Source: Hymenopus coronatus
Lineage: Eukaryota; Arthropoda; Insecta; Mantodea; Hymenopodidae
Assembly (NCBI GenBank): GCA_030762935.1
Contig: CM060893.1
Span: 8,476,001 to 8,540,000, forward strand
Direction of reading: 5' to 3'
Length of the DNA: 64,000 nucleotides
Positions 33,678 to 43,989 of the stretch are shown here, in pieces. Within the stretch, counting starts at the first letter, position 1, and each line of letters opens with the position of its first letter. The notes under the pieces were generated by a model that searched no databases, was not told where the DNA came from, and saw nothing but the letters and a program-made list of their open reading frames with translations. The translations under genes and the position numbers were made by a program.

Positions 33678-34320
33678 TAGTTGAGTCGATTTTGTAACGC
33701 TATATCACTTACTTTTTATTTCGGAAAACATGTTTCAGAAGCCGTGTGCTTCCATTGTCAATTCCTTTGGTTGACTGCTGGCATTGCTTGCTGTGGTGGT
33801 TGTCTCTGTCCCAGGTGGTGGTTTGATGAACCTCAGAATCAGCAGATTGCCTGGCCGGATTTCAAAATTGAAAATGCTGTTCTTGTTTTCCAAATATATA
33901 TGTTTTCCCAAACTTTTAATTCTGTCTTCCTTGTGATGTTTTTGAGGATTTTTGGGCTTCTATTTATAGTGTGTTTCTCTTTCCAAAAATGCCAAGCTAC
34001 TGCAGATTTGACTTCTTGTTTGAGTTTAATATTTCTGTGATGTTCTTTTGCCCTTGTTTTTATATTTCTTTTTGTTTGGCCGATGTAGATTTTTTCACAG
34101 TCATTACAGCTGAACTGATATATTCCTGGTTTGTTTTCTTGTGGGATATCATCTTCTAATTTAGAATTTAAAATGTTTTTTATAGAGTAATTGTTTTTAG
34201 GGGCTAGAATGATGTTATGTCGTTTGAAGATCCTCTGGAATTTGTAGAAAGTTGTAGGGTGGTATGTAAACTTCTTGTAGATCTTGTTTTCGTTCTGGTT
34301 TTGAGTGAGTCTTAATTATT
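33678..34320 (-). mobile_element. Penelope-like GIY-YIG fragment
   Basis: The left end GAGTCGATTTTGTAACGCTA, then TATCACTTACTTTTTATT, is the standard Penelope-type end of this genome. The minus strand encodes NITRKTELKVWENIYIWKTR and, further on, the CNDCEKIYIGQTKRN-type core near 34050-34100, with stops. No clear right end was found. Confidence 0.7.
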
Positions 34321-34529
34321 TGAAGGTATATTATGCTTTAAAGGCAAAATTTAGTTTAAAAAGTATTAAGAAATCAATCAATACATCATGAACTGCAACC
34401 ACCTATATTACAAGAATTAATTTGATAATTGTGCATTTGGGAGAAGTTGTAAAAATTGTGTTGTTAATTTATATTTAGGTAGAATAAAAAGAAAGATAAA
34501 ATTGTTGACATAATCTAAATTCACCACAG

Positions 34530-34676
34530 ATGGCAGTGGCCCACATTCTCTTGGAGATGAGGGTATTCCTACACTAAGCTGGCCACCAGAGACCTTTGAT
34601 CCTACTTCCGGAGACGAGGATAGCCTCATGGGACTTGGAGCATCCAGCACACCAAATGCCAAACCTACAACTAGCA
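34530..34676 (+). CDS. UBR5: UBR5 exon 16: variable acidic/Ser-rich segment
   Basis: Acceptor CACCACAG, donor AGCA|GTAAGT. Encodes about residues 963-1011: DGSGPHSLGDEGIPTLSWPP, then ETFDPTSGDEDSLMGLG and a Ser/Thr-rich tail. It parallels human PPSWVPDPPAMDPDGDIDF only loosely. The exon is supported mainly by phase and splice sites matching both neighbours. Confidence 0.88.
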
Positions 34677-34959
34677 GTAAGTAGAGAAGAATATTTAATA
34701 TCTGCCAAGGCCCATTTTGTAATAGGTGTTTATGTAAAGGAAGTAATGTAATCAGTTAAATGTTTATAGTTAAACTTAGATGAATTGGACAAGTAAATGT
34801 TACTTTCTTAGCTATTGCATAACAACTTAGGAAATATTAAATTATCTGGATGAAATATTGTAATCTATGTTGGAAGATTTAGTTTAAACTACCCCATGTT
34901 TTCTTACCACATCTGTCACTAATTTGAAGGGAGTAAGTATTATTAAAAGCTCCTTCAAT

Positions 34960-35340
34960 ATACAGGAAGATTCCCATAGGTATCTGTTTTGTAATTATCA
35001 CCCTCTCCACCTTCTCCACAAGATGGTGGAGGGCTGTTCATATAACTTACCTGGTTGGTAGGCATAAGTGTTCTTACTTAAAGGGAAGTTTTATCAGCTT
35101 TACCTCCCTATATCTATCAACCACTTTTTGTAATGTCTTCAACATAAAAGATGTCAAACTAATAGGTTTAAAATCCTTAGTCAGGATATGATTTTGCCTT
35201 CCTGGCTTAGGTATAAATGTCACTCTTCCATACTTTAAGTATGTAACCGAAAGCAAGGCTCACCCTAAAGATTTTGGTTAACAATGGAATTATTTCTTCT
35301 GCAAAAAGAGTAGGGCTGAAAATATGCTGTCTATTTCTGG
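34960..35340 (-). mobile_element. LINE (jockey-like) reverse transcriptase fragment
   Basis: The minus strand at 35256-35074 encodes GRVTFIPKPGRQNHILTKDF, then KPISLTSFMLKTLQKVVDRY, the IPKPG..F.PISL block at the start of LINE polymerase domains. A frameshifted continuation (YAYQPGKS) follows. It is truncated and antisense to UBR5. Confidence 0.8.
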
Positions 35341-35394
35341 AGATTTAAATGGTTCAAATGACCCACTCGCTCATTTAACCTTCCCTACTTATCA

Positions 35395-36000
35395 ATTCAA
35401 TGTTTATTCACCGCAGATATACAATTTGTACATATGGCTTCGTCATTACTTACAAATAAAATAGTACAAGAAATATACAGATGTAATATAATACAGTTGT
35501 CCTAATACAATAGGTGTTAAATAACAGAGTTAAGAAAATCATTAATGTTATAAAATTTGTGGTTTAATAATAATTTATGCACTTTAATTTAAAAATGTTT
35601 CCTGGCACAGCTTTTAACGATCTGGGTATCTTATTATATAGAATTATTCCTTTATGGGATACACTATTGCGAGTTTTATTAAGTCGGTGACATTGTAGGT
35701 GTATTGCCTCAGTTGTTTGAGTATTATAGGCATGATAATCCTTATTTCTTTTAAAGTATTGCATATTGCTATGAATAAAGGAGACTGTTTCTAGAATATA
35801 TATATACATGCTAGTGGGAGTATATTAAACTCATCAAAAATAGGCTTACTTGGAGTATGAGGCAATAAGTGCTTCATTATTCTTAAGATTTTCTTTTGTA
35901 ATTTGAATATTGCAATTGATTGGTTAGAACCTCCCCAAAATGGTATACCATATGAAATTATTGAGATCTTTTTTTACCCTCGTGAAATATCAGGGCTGGA
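35395..36000 (-). mobile_element. LINE 3' end
   Basis: The minus strand at 35809-35564 reads HAYNTQTTEAIHLQCHRLNK, then HKGIILYNKIPRSLKAVPGN, the usual C-terminus of jockey/CR1-like polymerases (YNTR ... RGI.LYN.LP). The tail runs to about 35395, where it ends GAATAAACATTGAATTG on the minus strand. It may be the same insertion as the fragment at 34960, but in a different order. Confidence 0.65.
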
Positions 36001-36293
36001 GATATAGCAGTTGTTGAGTACCTTTATATACTGCCAACAGCACTTCACATTGGCTTACATACGTGGTGCATGCTTATAAGGAGAACTTGTTGAGTTCAAC
36101 ACCAAACAGGAAAATATATCCCATGTTTGAACCATAATGAGAATGCTAACTTATTTGATTTCAACACCGAACTATTGTCCATAACTAAAGGCACCAAAAA
36201 AAAATGAAAAATATTTATTTATTAGGTTTCAATCATGTGGGTTCAGTTCTTATTTTTGCTGTTACAACATTAATCAAATGTTCTCTGCATTAG

Positions 36294-36432
36294 GTTCTGG
36301 AACTGGTGCTGTGTGTACCAGCTCATATGTGGTGGACCCTACAGAAAGGAAGAACAACTCCTTAATGGCTTTACGCTTGCTCTGTGAGAGTCCTGTGTTT
36401 GCACCCCATCTTCAGGACATGCTTCGATCAAA
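36294..36432 (+). CDS. UBR5: UBR5 exon 17: helical segment before ankyrin-like region
   Basis: Acceptor CATTAG, donor CAAA|GTAAGT. Encodes about residues 1012-1057: a Ser/Gly start, then VDPTERKNNSLMALRLLCES and PVFAPHLQDMLRSK. Human UBR5 reads ESKDRKANAHFILKLLCDSV and LQPYLRELLSAK. Ends two bases into a codon. Confidence 0.96.
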
Positions 36433-37271
36433 GTAAGTTGCAGAGTGCAAAGTTCTACTGAACCCTGAGAAGTATCTGGTATTCTTGAAGGGAAAAGAGT
36501 TGAAAATAAGGCTTGGGTAATTTTTGGAAGTTGTAAATTAGCTATCATTTTTCCAGGTCATAATTGTCAAGAGTTTTGACCAAATGGATTAAACAGCACA
36601 GATTTGTACATAAAGGATTGAAATATGTCCTTTCCCAGCATCATATTATTTCATGTTTCATTGTTCAATGCCTGTAGTGTTTTTATGTAGTAAGAATGGC
36701 TGTTAAAACTACTTAATAAAAAAATCTGGAGATTCTTTACGTGTGAAGCGAGATGGTGAGAAATGTTTCGGTAAAGCTATACGATGGCTGTATCACACAC
36801 ACCTGGACTGATGGATACACATACGCACACACACACACATACACAATGGTCTTAACATCTCTCGGCTTAGGGCCCTCCACCTTGTGCTATGCTTTGTAGC
36901 TTAGGGCCCTAAACGTTTATAACAGACCAGTAAGTGATTACAAAACAGCTCAAATTTCCAAAAAAATATTCCGCTCAAACTGGACTCGGAAAAAATCCTG
37001 TCATTTGTTGGAAAGAAGAGCCAAAACATCTGAATGTGTTTTCATTCACATCACTTTAACTGCCTGTTCTCCAACATACCATTCTTACAAAAGCGTATTC
37101 TTCTATTTCATTGATGGTATAAAAATTCCATTTTTGCATGGTGAGAATGGAAAAATAAAATTAATGTTGACTTATTTGAGTATTGGAAGATTTAAACCAA
37201 AAACCAGTAACATCTCATAAATAGTTACCCCCCCCCCTCCCCACCACTCCAAAAAATAAAAGTGTAAGATT
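36433..37271 (+). other. Intron 17, left part
   Basis: Holds a (CA)n-type microsatellite at about 36818-36843 and a C-rich run near 37228-37238. No gene or named element seen. Confidence 0.45.
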
Positions 37272-37722
37272 TTAACAAGATCAAGATTTTGTCTGTTATG
37301 ATTTACCAGTTATGCAAAAGTCATCCAGAGTAAAGAAGAATTCAGAGGCTGTCCCCAGAAAATTCAAGATAAATTTGTGATGTAAATATCTTTAATATAT
37401 GCTATTTTAATCAAAATCACTAGAATCATTTTTGGGAAAATCAAAAATTCCAAAAAAATCTTTCATGTAAAGGGTAGTTTGGGGTGGAGATTTTCTTGAA
37501 AATCTTTGTGTCACAACCTTCTAAAATAAAACCAAATTTGGTATTTAGTCAACTTTTGATTTTTTAATTGTGCTGTTTACAGATAGACATACACACATGA
37601 ATGAACCCTCTTCTAAAAACACTTTTTGGTTTGGATTTTGGTGTACTCAAAACATGTATTTTCAGTGATATCTCAGTATTGATTTTTTTGTTGGAATGCA
37701 ATACCTTCTCTACCTACTACTG
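37272..37722 (-). repeat. Repeat family H, partial copy H6
   Basis: Reverse-oriented half of family H: GTTATGATTTACCAGTTATG, GTAAAGGGTAGTTTGGGGTG, TCTCAGTATTGATTTTTTT and ACCTTCTCTACCTACTAC. The distal half is missing. Confidence 0.65.
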
Positions 37723-37919
37723 TGCTTGCACCTTTTCTTGGCTCGGCTCCCTAGTCTTCAGTCAGTAGGTTTTGCGCAATTTCTAAAGCAGAACAGAGTA
37801 CATTGAAACACAAAGTATGCTTGCTATACACCCTGATGGTGGCCTCAGTTGTAAGATTTTATTTTGCCTGTGGATCTCAGAGTACATGCATATGTGTGTG
37901 TGCCATGTTTTGTTTAATA

Positions 37920-38179
37920 ATTCTGCTAGAGCCCACCTGGGTAGTGTGGTGGTAGCGTGTCTGCCTCACATTCAAAAGGTCGTGAGTTTGAATCTCGCTT
38001 AGGGTGAGTTGCCCGGATAAGGTTTTTTTTTTCTCTGGGTTTTTTCCCTTATCCTGAGAAGACGAATGTCGAGGACCCTGAGATCATTTGAGTATCATTT
38101 TCACCAATTTCATTCATCATCTGATATGACCAATCAGGTTAAAAGACGTTAAGCTAAAAAAAAAAAAAAATTCTGCTAG
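37920..38179 (+). mobile_element. tRNA-derived SINE B with target-site duplication
   Basis: Head GCCCACCTGGGTAGTGTGG with B box GGTCGTGAGTTTGAATCTC; body TTATCCTGAGAAGACGAATG and GGTTAAAAGACGTTAAGCT; A-rich tail at 38156-38169. The 10 bp ATTCTGCTAG occurs immediately before (37920-37929) and after (38170-38179), a clean target-site duplication that fixes both ends. Confidence 0.9.
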
Positions 38180-38430
38180 TTTGCAATAAGTTAGACAACC
38201 TATTTACTGTAATGCTGAGGGCCTCAAACTTTGATTGCAAAACTAGTGGGCAAGCTCTCTCTCCTTTCCCCTGGCCATCACTTCCCCCTTAACACTAGTA
38301 TCCAAGAAAATGTATGCACATAGTATATACATTTGATGTGGTACAGGGAGAGAGAAAAAAAAATAATAAAAGATGACCATTACTTTATATGTTATAAACA
38401 TTGTTTGAAAGTAAAATATATTTGTTGCAG

Positions 38431-38698
38431 AGATGCGCAAGGACAGACACCGTTCATGTTGGCTGTTGCATCTCGAGCTTATCCTGCAGCAATGACATTG
38501 TTTGATGCCATCATGAGAGCAGCAACACCAACCACGACAGAACAACTGTCAAGTGAAGTCATAGCTCAACGCAAAGCTACTGCCTTAACGGAGATGATAT
38601 ATCCAACAGGTTCTAGTCCGGACGATTCACCACTACATGTAATCTGCTGTAACGATACTTGTAGCTTCACTTGGACAGGGGCAGAGCACATAAATCAG
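38431..38698 (+). CDS. UBR5: UBR5 exon 18: ankyrin-like segment and start of UBR box
   Basis: Acceptor TTGTTGCAG, donor TCAG|GTAAAG. Encodes about residues 1058-1147: [20 protein letters not shown], which resembles an ankyrin turn and matches human KDARGMTPFMSAVSGRAYPA, then [20 protein letters not shown] and [13 protein letters not shown]. The last part begins the UBR-type zinc finger. Ends in phase 0 inside the UBR box. Confidence 0.98.
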
Positions 38699-39442
38699 GT
38701 AAAGCTTAGTGTTAATAACATTGGAGTTTATTTTTAAGGTGTTAAGACTTTGACTACCGAGATTGTGTAGTGATCAAATAGATGTGATAAAACATTTTAC
38801 ATTTGTTACATACTTCTATGATAAACGTTATACCCATCATCATATCTTTGATCACATTTGTGATTAGAAAAGAAAATGGCAGACATTACACATGTTCAGT
38901 GGCTACAGCCAAACTGTTCATTTTCTATTATGAGTCACATGAAATGCTAAATAATTGAAAACATAATTATTGTAAAAACAGAAACAAAATACTGGCAATA
39001 TATAAAAGCATAGCAGAAGCCATTAATAAAGCATATGAAAGATATATACAAATGATGTGAGGAAATAATTAAATGGTGTAGGAAGCCAATATTTAGAAGA
39101 ACAAAATGAAAGTTATTATGACAACCATTAATTAGAATTTGTGCTGCTATCATGAATGTAACATTTATTAACATTCTTTAAGAAATTGTCTTGTTGAGGT
39201 TAAATTTAAGGTTAGGTTGTATGAAAATGTTGCAGATGAATGCAATAGAAAGTTAAATTTATTTATTAATATTCACTATAATGGAACAACCCACATCTAA
39301 GCACAACATAGTAAGAACCATTGCTACAGCTCATGCTATTAACTTAAGTTTTTCTTTTTAAAACTGTGATAGAAGTTCAAAATTTGCAAATATGCATAGA
39401 ACCTTGTAACAGTGATGTGATTAAATAAAAATAAAAGAATTT
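38699..39442 (+). other. Intron 18, left part
   Basis: AT-rich and unassigned apart from the start of the Penelope-like element at its right edge. Confidence 0.45.
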
Positions 39443-40428
39443 GAGTCGTTTTTGTAACACAAGCAACCTTTGGAAGTTCATAGATCCAGCAACAGATGCC
39501 TCCACAATTGATACACCACCACCCACATCATTGATGCCAACAAAAAAAGATTTAGTAGAATTAAGAAATGAGAACAAGTTAAATAGGAGTAAAAACATAG
39601 ATTACACTCAAACTTCACTCTTGAAATAAGGTAACTTTCGGTGGGTTTTGCCACCATTTTTAACAGAGATTCACTGATGAACTCGTGGTAGTGGCCTGTA
39701 GAGGTCTCTCTTCTGGTTAGATGAATTTTGAGATGAGTCCATTTGTTTGTGGAATGTCAAAATTTATGACCTTGTTTTTGTTTTTTAAAATTAATAGATT
39801 TTCCCAAATCGTTAATCCTGTTGGATTCTGTACTAATTTTAATAGCTTGGGCTCGCTGTGAAAATTATGGTTTTGAGTCCAAAAATGATGTGCAACAGCT
39901 GAATTATCTGTCTGTTTGTATTTTAAATATCTCATGTGTTCTTTAAAACGTTGTCCAATGTTTCGTTTTGTTTTTCCTATGGATACCTTTTCACATTCCT
40001 TGCAGCTGATTTCATATATCCCTGATTGTTTCAATGGGGGGATTTTATCTTTTATGTTTGTGTGGAGGAGGTTTTTTAAACTGTGCTTATTAACTGGGGC
40101 TGGGTGGAAGTAAATTTTTTGTAGCTAGTTTCTGCTTTTATTCTTTTTAGAGTGCTAATTTCTTTTACTTCCTTCTGTTTCATGAGTTTATTAATCTTCT
40201 TCTTTACCAAATGTTCTGTGTAGCCATTTTTTTGTGCAATTTCTATGATCCTATTAAGTTCTAATTTGTATTCCATCTGGCTTAATGGTAGGTTTACCAG
40301 TGTGAATGCAAGGCTGTTGATCATGGCATGTTTGTGTGATGTTTTAAATGGGAACAAGTGTTTCCGAAACCGGTCCCAGTAAGTAAAAATAAGTGATGTT
40401 TGTGTTACAAAAACTGACTCAAATTCTT
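39443..40428 (-). mobile_element. Penelope-like element fragment with inverted ends
   Basis: The ends are inverted copies: TTTGAGTCGTTTTTGTAACA at 39440 and GTTACAAAAACTGACTCAAA at about 40410-40428. The minus strand encodes the linker (40357-40076, AGTCGAT-independent reading MFPFKTSHKHAMINSLAFTL at its start) and then the GIY-YIG domain (40034-39717) with SGIYEISCKECEKVSIGKTK and NIGQRFKEHMRYLKYKQTD. At 39464-39600 it shares a segment with the large palindrome at 51174. The polymerase is missing. Confidence 0.85.
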
Positions 40429-40890
40429 TTATGTTTTATTCTGTGATAAAAGGTTTGACATAGTGTAATATACTCGACAGCTTAAATGTGGTCATAACAT
40501 GTGATCAAGGGTTTAAACCCATTCTTTGACACAGAAGTGGTAGTGTAATATAGGCCTATGAGAGGTGTTCACCATTATCTTTGAGTGTTAGCATTGGGGA
40601 CCTGTTTCACAATATTTACAATTCACAAATAAGGAGAAGATTACAAATTGGATATTTTATTTGTCTATTTTCTTTGCTGTTCCATACATATTCTTAAAAT
40701 ATTTCCCCCCAATTTTGCCAGAACTTCATGATTTCTTCAAAGATTAATCCTTTTCTCCTTGTCTTTCCTATTTCAAATGCTATTTCACCTGGTGCTTCTC
40801 TCGTTAGTCCTGATAATTCTTTGCAAAATAATTGAATTCGAACATATCATAGATCAAGAATACACAGGTTTATTGTTTGTGGTGTTGCAG
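40429..40890 (+). other. Intron 18, right part
   Basis: Unassigned. The minus strand near 40810-40700 is open for about 38 codons ([20 protein letters not shown] at its start), perhaps transposon-derived, but I do not recognise it. Confidence 0.35.
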
Positions 40891-41129
40891 GACATATTTG
40901 AATGCCGTACATGTGGACTTACTGGATCCTTGTGCTGCTGCACAGAATGTGCAAAAGTTTGCCACAAAGGACACGACTGTAAACTAAAGCGAACATCCCC
41001 GACAGCTTATTGCGACTGCTGGGAGAAGTGCAAATGCAAGGCTCTTATCATGGGAAACCAATCGGCCCGATATGATCTCTTGTGTCGACTTATCACCCAG
41101 ACTAAACTTGTAGCACAACCAAATTCCAG
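40891..41129 (+). CDS. UBR5: UBR5 exon 19: UBR box zinc finger
   Basis: Acceptor GTGTTGCAG, donor CCAG|GTAAAA. Encodes residues 1148-1226: [60 protein letters not shown], then LLCRLITQ. The dense Cys/His pattern is the UBR-type zinc finger that binds destabilising N-termini. All zinc-binding Cys and His of the human domain appear present, and identity is very high. Confidence 0.99.
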
Positions 41130-41205
41130 GTAAAAATAACATTTCTATCTTTTCTAACGTTTGCATAAATCTGTTTACCGGTAAACTAAAATGTGTGTGT
41201 ATAAT

Positions 41206-41361
41206 TGAAATTAATTGGTGAGTTGCTTTTGTAACACTACATCACTTACTTTTATTATTGGAAAATTAATTCCTTTAGTCGATAGCTTCTGAAACATATT
41301 TTCCAATGATAAAAGTAAGTGATGCAAAGTTACAAAATTGACTCGCTAATTAATTTCACTT
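41206..41361. repeat. Fold-back palindrome made of Penelope-type ends
   Basis: The left arm reads AATTAATTGGTGAGTTGCTT, TTGTAACACTACATCACTTA, CTTTTATTATTGGAAAA; the right arm is its complement (TTTTCCAATGATAAAAGTAA, GTGATGCAAAGTTACAAAAT, TGACTCGCTAATTAATT). The arms are about 65 bp with a central spacer of about 25 bp. The TTGTAACAC..ATCACTTAC motif is the terminal motif of the Penelope-like fragments. Confidence 0.85.
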
Positions 41362-41422
41362 GATAGAGCACACCACTGTCACAAAGTTCACCATATATCA
41401 GAATTGTTTGTCTGTGTTGCAG

Positions 41423-41550
41423 AGGTGAGAGTATACTCCTGTTCCTTGTTCAAACTGTGGGACGTCAGTCAGTGGAACAGCGACAGTACAGAGCATCTAG
41501 ACCAAGAAGTGCATCTGCTTCCAGTAGAAAAACTCCATCTTCAGACCTTG
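41423..41550 (+). CDS. UBR5: UBR5 exon 20
   Basis: Acceptor GTGTTGCAG, donor CTTG|GTAAAT. Encodes about residues 1227-1269: [30 protein letters not shown], then a Ser-rich stretch. Human UBR5 reads [27 protein letters not shown]. Frame is set by the two-base carry-over from exon 19; another frame is longer open but meaningless. Confidence 0.97.
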
Positions 41551-41755
41551 GTAAATCTTTTGAGTTGCTGTACTTATCTCAATATGACATCCATTTTCCA
41601 GAATCTTATTTTGGAATTCTGCATTTGTAATGTTTTACTAAATCACTTCCAGTTATCAGTATCATACACTGATGATAATAATAGATGTGACTGCTATATA
41701 GATAATGTACAATGCATTATTGAAAACAGTTACCATTGTTCATGCAGAAATGCTA

Positions 41756-42150
41756 TACCGTATTAATCCAAATACAAGATGAAGTTTTTTTCCAAAATAT
41801 TAATGTTCAGACCTGGGGGCCGTCTTGTATCCACAATATGTTTTCTGAATACCATCTGGGAAAAAATAAGACTGTGCAGGTACAACTGTGGCAAAGCCTG
41901 GTGGAAATGGTATAGATTAATGCCAAGGTAATGAGGTGTGTGGCAGGTTTTGTGAGTTTCGTTTTGCACCAAAAATTTAGCTGTTAATGGGCCTATGAGC
42001 ATTTTCATTGGAAAAAAAGATTACCCTCTGAGACTAGACTTCCATTCTTATCAGTGATTGCACATAATGTTGTACTGAGAAGAAACGTCAAGCAGAAAGA
42101 GATATACTGTTTTTCCCTCGGTCACTGTGCCACCCCCAATGTGAATATCT
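41756..42150 (+). repeat. Repeat family M, partial copy M4
   Basis: Starts ACCGTATTAATCCAAATACA, then AAATATTAATGTTCAGACCT and GTATCCACAATATG, matching the left end of M3 and the complement of the right end of M1. The right half is missing or replaced. Confidence 0.55.
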
Positions 42151-42189
42151 GCAAAATTGACATAAATTGTGTAGTTTAGCAATATTTAC

Positions 42190-42645
42190 ATTTTTGTCTA
42201 TCTCTTACAGTATGCCAGTTACGTAAGTCATCCACAATGACTTCAAAGGCTATACCCAGAAAATTCAAGGTATAACTTTTGTTAGTTATGAAAATGACTT
42301 AAACATATGGTATTTTAATCAAAATCATTAGAGCCATTTTGATAAAATTAAAATTTTCAACAAAAAAAATTGGGTAAAGGTAGTGGGGATGAAAATTGGA
42401 TTCACATCCTTGGAAACTGCTGAATTTAAATACCAAGTTTGGTATTTAACCCACTGTTTATTTTTGAGTTATGCTGTTCTCTCTCTCGCTCTCTCTCTCC
42501 CCCTCTCCCTCTCTCCCCCCTCTCCCTCTCTCCCCCCCTCTCCCTCTCTCCCTCTCTCCCTCTCCCATGTTAACTGGAAACATATATTTCAGGTGAAATC
42601 TCAACCTGAAGATTTTGAGAGAGTACAATACTTCCCCTACTTACT
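42190..42645 (-). repeat. Repeat family H, partial copy H7 with CT microsatellite
   Basis: Reverse copy lacking the distal half: TGTCTATCTCTTACAGTATG, CCCAGAAAATTCAAGGTATA, ACATCCTTGGAAACTGCTGA, then a CT/CCCTCT microsatellite at 42479-42565, and AGGTGAAATCTCAACCTGAA beyond it. Confidence 0.65.
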
Positions 42646-42735
42646 CTAAGCAGTAGATAAAGTAATATGGTTTGTGATCTGTAAAGACCATATAAAAATA
42701 TCCAATATCCATTTTATTCACCTCAGATATTAAAT

Positions 42736-43031
42736 GTCGCACTCCGTGGTGTAATGGTTACCATGCTAACCTCATATACCCAAGGTCGTGGGTTCAAACC
42801 CGGCGGAGGACGATGGATTTTTTTGGGTGTAAAAATACTTAGCATGGCTTCCTTCGGAAGGGAAGCAAAGCCGTCGGTCCCGTGTTGTAGATTTACGGCA
42901 CGTAAAAGAACCTCAAGCCTGATAGAGAGGCCTCTGAGCAAAATTAAGCAGTCTTTCATGCCCAATTTAGAATGGGATGCTGAGAACCACAGTAGTTAAA
43001 GAGCGTCCATAAATAACACGACATTTCCATT
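42736..43031 (+). mobile_element. tRNA-derived SINE A inside a LINE tail
   Basis: Full-length copy: CCGTGGTGTAATGGTTACCA (A box region), GGTCGTGGGTTCAAACCCGG (B box), body, and end ATAAATAACACGACATTTC. AGATATTAAAT stands directly before it (about 42725) and after it (about 43033), an 11 bp target-site duplication. The flanks together resemble the 3' tail of the LINE at 35395. Confidence 0.88.
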
Positions 43032-43234
43032 TAGATATTAAATTTGAATGTATGGTTTTGTCATCATTTACAAAATAAGTAATACAACTAAGTGTACACA
43101 GATGCATTAAAAATACTCCTAAATGATAGTGGGTAGAAAAAGTCATATGATCCCCTCTCCCTCTACATAATTTTTACAATTCGCTGTATCTTAGAACCCA
43201 ATGGTTTATCATTGTTATTTTGCTATGTTTTCAG
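43032..43234 (+). other. Intron 20, end
   Basis: The first 100 bp (GTATGGTTTTGTCATCATTT, then ACAAAATAAGTAATACAAC) resemble the LINE tail near 35430-35490 in reverse orientation, split by the SINE at 42736. The remainder is unassigned. Confidence 0.4.
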
Positions 43235-43339
43235 AGCCCGACGTGCCTGATCATGACCTGGAGCCCCCACGCTTCAGCAGACGTGCATTGGAAAGACTTC
43301 TTAATGATTGGCCAGCTGTGCGAGGAATGATTATGTCAG
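43235..43339 (+). CDS. UBR5: UBR5 exon 21
   Basis: Acceptor TTTTCAG, donor TCAG|GTAAGG. Encodes about residues 1270-1304: EPDVPDHDLEPPRFSRRALE, then RLLNDWPAVRGMIMS. Human UBR5 reads DMPDHDLEPPRFAQLALERV, LQDWNALKSMIMFG. Starts by completing a Glu codon and ends with one base. Confidence 0.97.
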
Positions 43340-43420
43340 GTAAGGACAGTGAGAGTTTGTTGTACATTCAAATTACTTTTTGCAATTTCCATAAATGCCA
43401 CAATCTGTGTGTTGTTGCAG

Positions 43421-43545
43421 GAGTGAAGGAAAGTTCACCAACATCTCACCCAGTGTACGAGGATCAGGCGTACTTACAGAGTCAGACAGGGACCACATTG
43501 CTTGACAAGTTTACATATTGCCTTCTTGTTAAGTGCAGCGCAGAG
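43421..43545 (+). CDS. UBR5: UBR5 exon 22
   Basis: Follows an 81 bp intron. Acceptor GTTGTTGCAG, donor AGAG|GTTAGT. Encodes residues 1305-1346: a short variable start, then YEDQAYLQSQTGTTLLDKFT and YCLLVKCSAE. Human UBR5 reads PEEQVYLNQQSGTIRLDCFT, HCLIVKCTAD. Ends in phase 0. Confidence 0.97.
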
Positions 43546-43686
43546 GTTAGTAATACATTTCCTAACATGTTAGTCAGGAAACTTAGCAGACAAAGAACAT
43601 AGTTTGAGTTATTTGAAATTGAGAATTTTGTGAGTGTGATGTATACTATCATAGTTGTAACATTTTACATCACTTAAATGTTATGT

Positions 43687-43977
43687 TGTCCTCCCTGGTG
43701 TAATGGTTACCATACTGACTTCATATACCTAAGGTCACGGGTTCAAACCTGGCAGAAGACTGTGTCTTTTTTTGGGGAATAAAAATCCTTAGCATGGCTT
43801 CCTTCGGAAGGGAAGTAAAGCCGTGGGTCCCGTGTCGTAGATTTACGGCACGTAAAAGAACCTCAAGCCTGATTGAGAGGCCTCTGAGCAAAATTAAGCA
43901 GTCTTTCACACCCAGTATAGAATGGGACGCTGAGAACCACAGCAGTTAAAGAGCATCCATAAATAAAACGCCATTTC
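43687..43977 (+). mobile_element. tRNA-derived SINE A, full-length
   Basis: TGGTGTAATGGTTACCATAC and GGTCACGGGTTCAAACCTGG give A and B boxes; the body is as in the other copies, ending ATAAATAAAACGCCATTTC. Direct flanks CTTAAATGTTATGTT (43674) and CTTAAATTTTATGTT (43978) look like a target-site duplication of about 15 bp with one mismatch. Confidence 0.85.
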
Positions 43978-43989
43978 TTAAATTTTATG

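Noticed and set aside
41404..41766. 120-codon + strand ORF over exon 20
   Set aside because: This frame is not the one continued from exon 19. The UBR5 match ([16 protein letters not shown]) is in another frame with proper splice sites.
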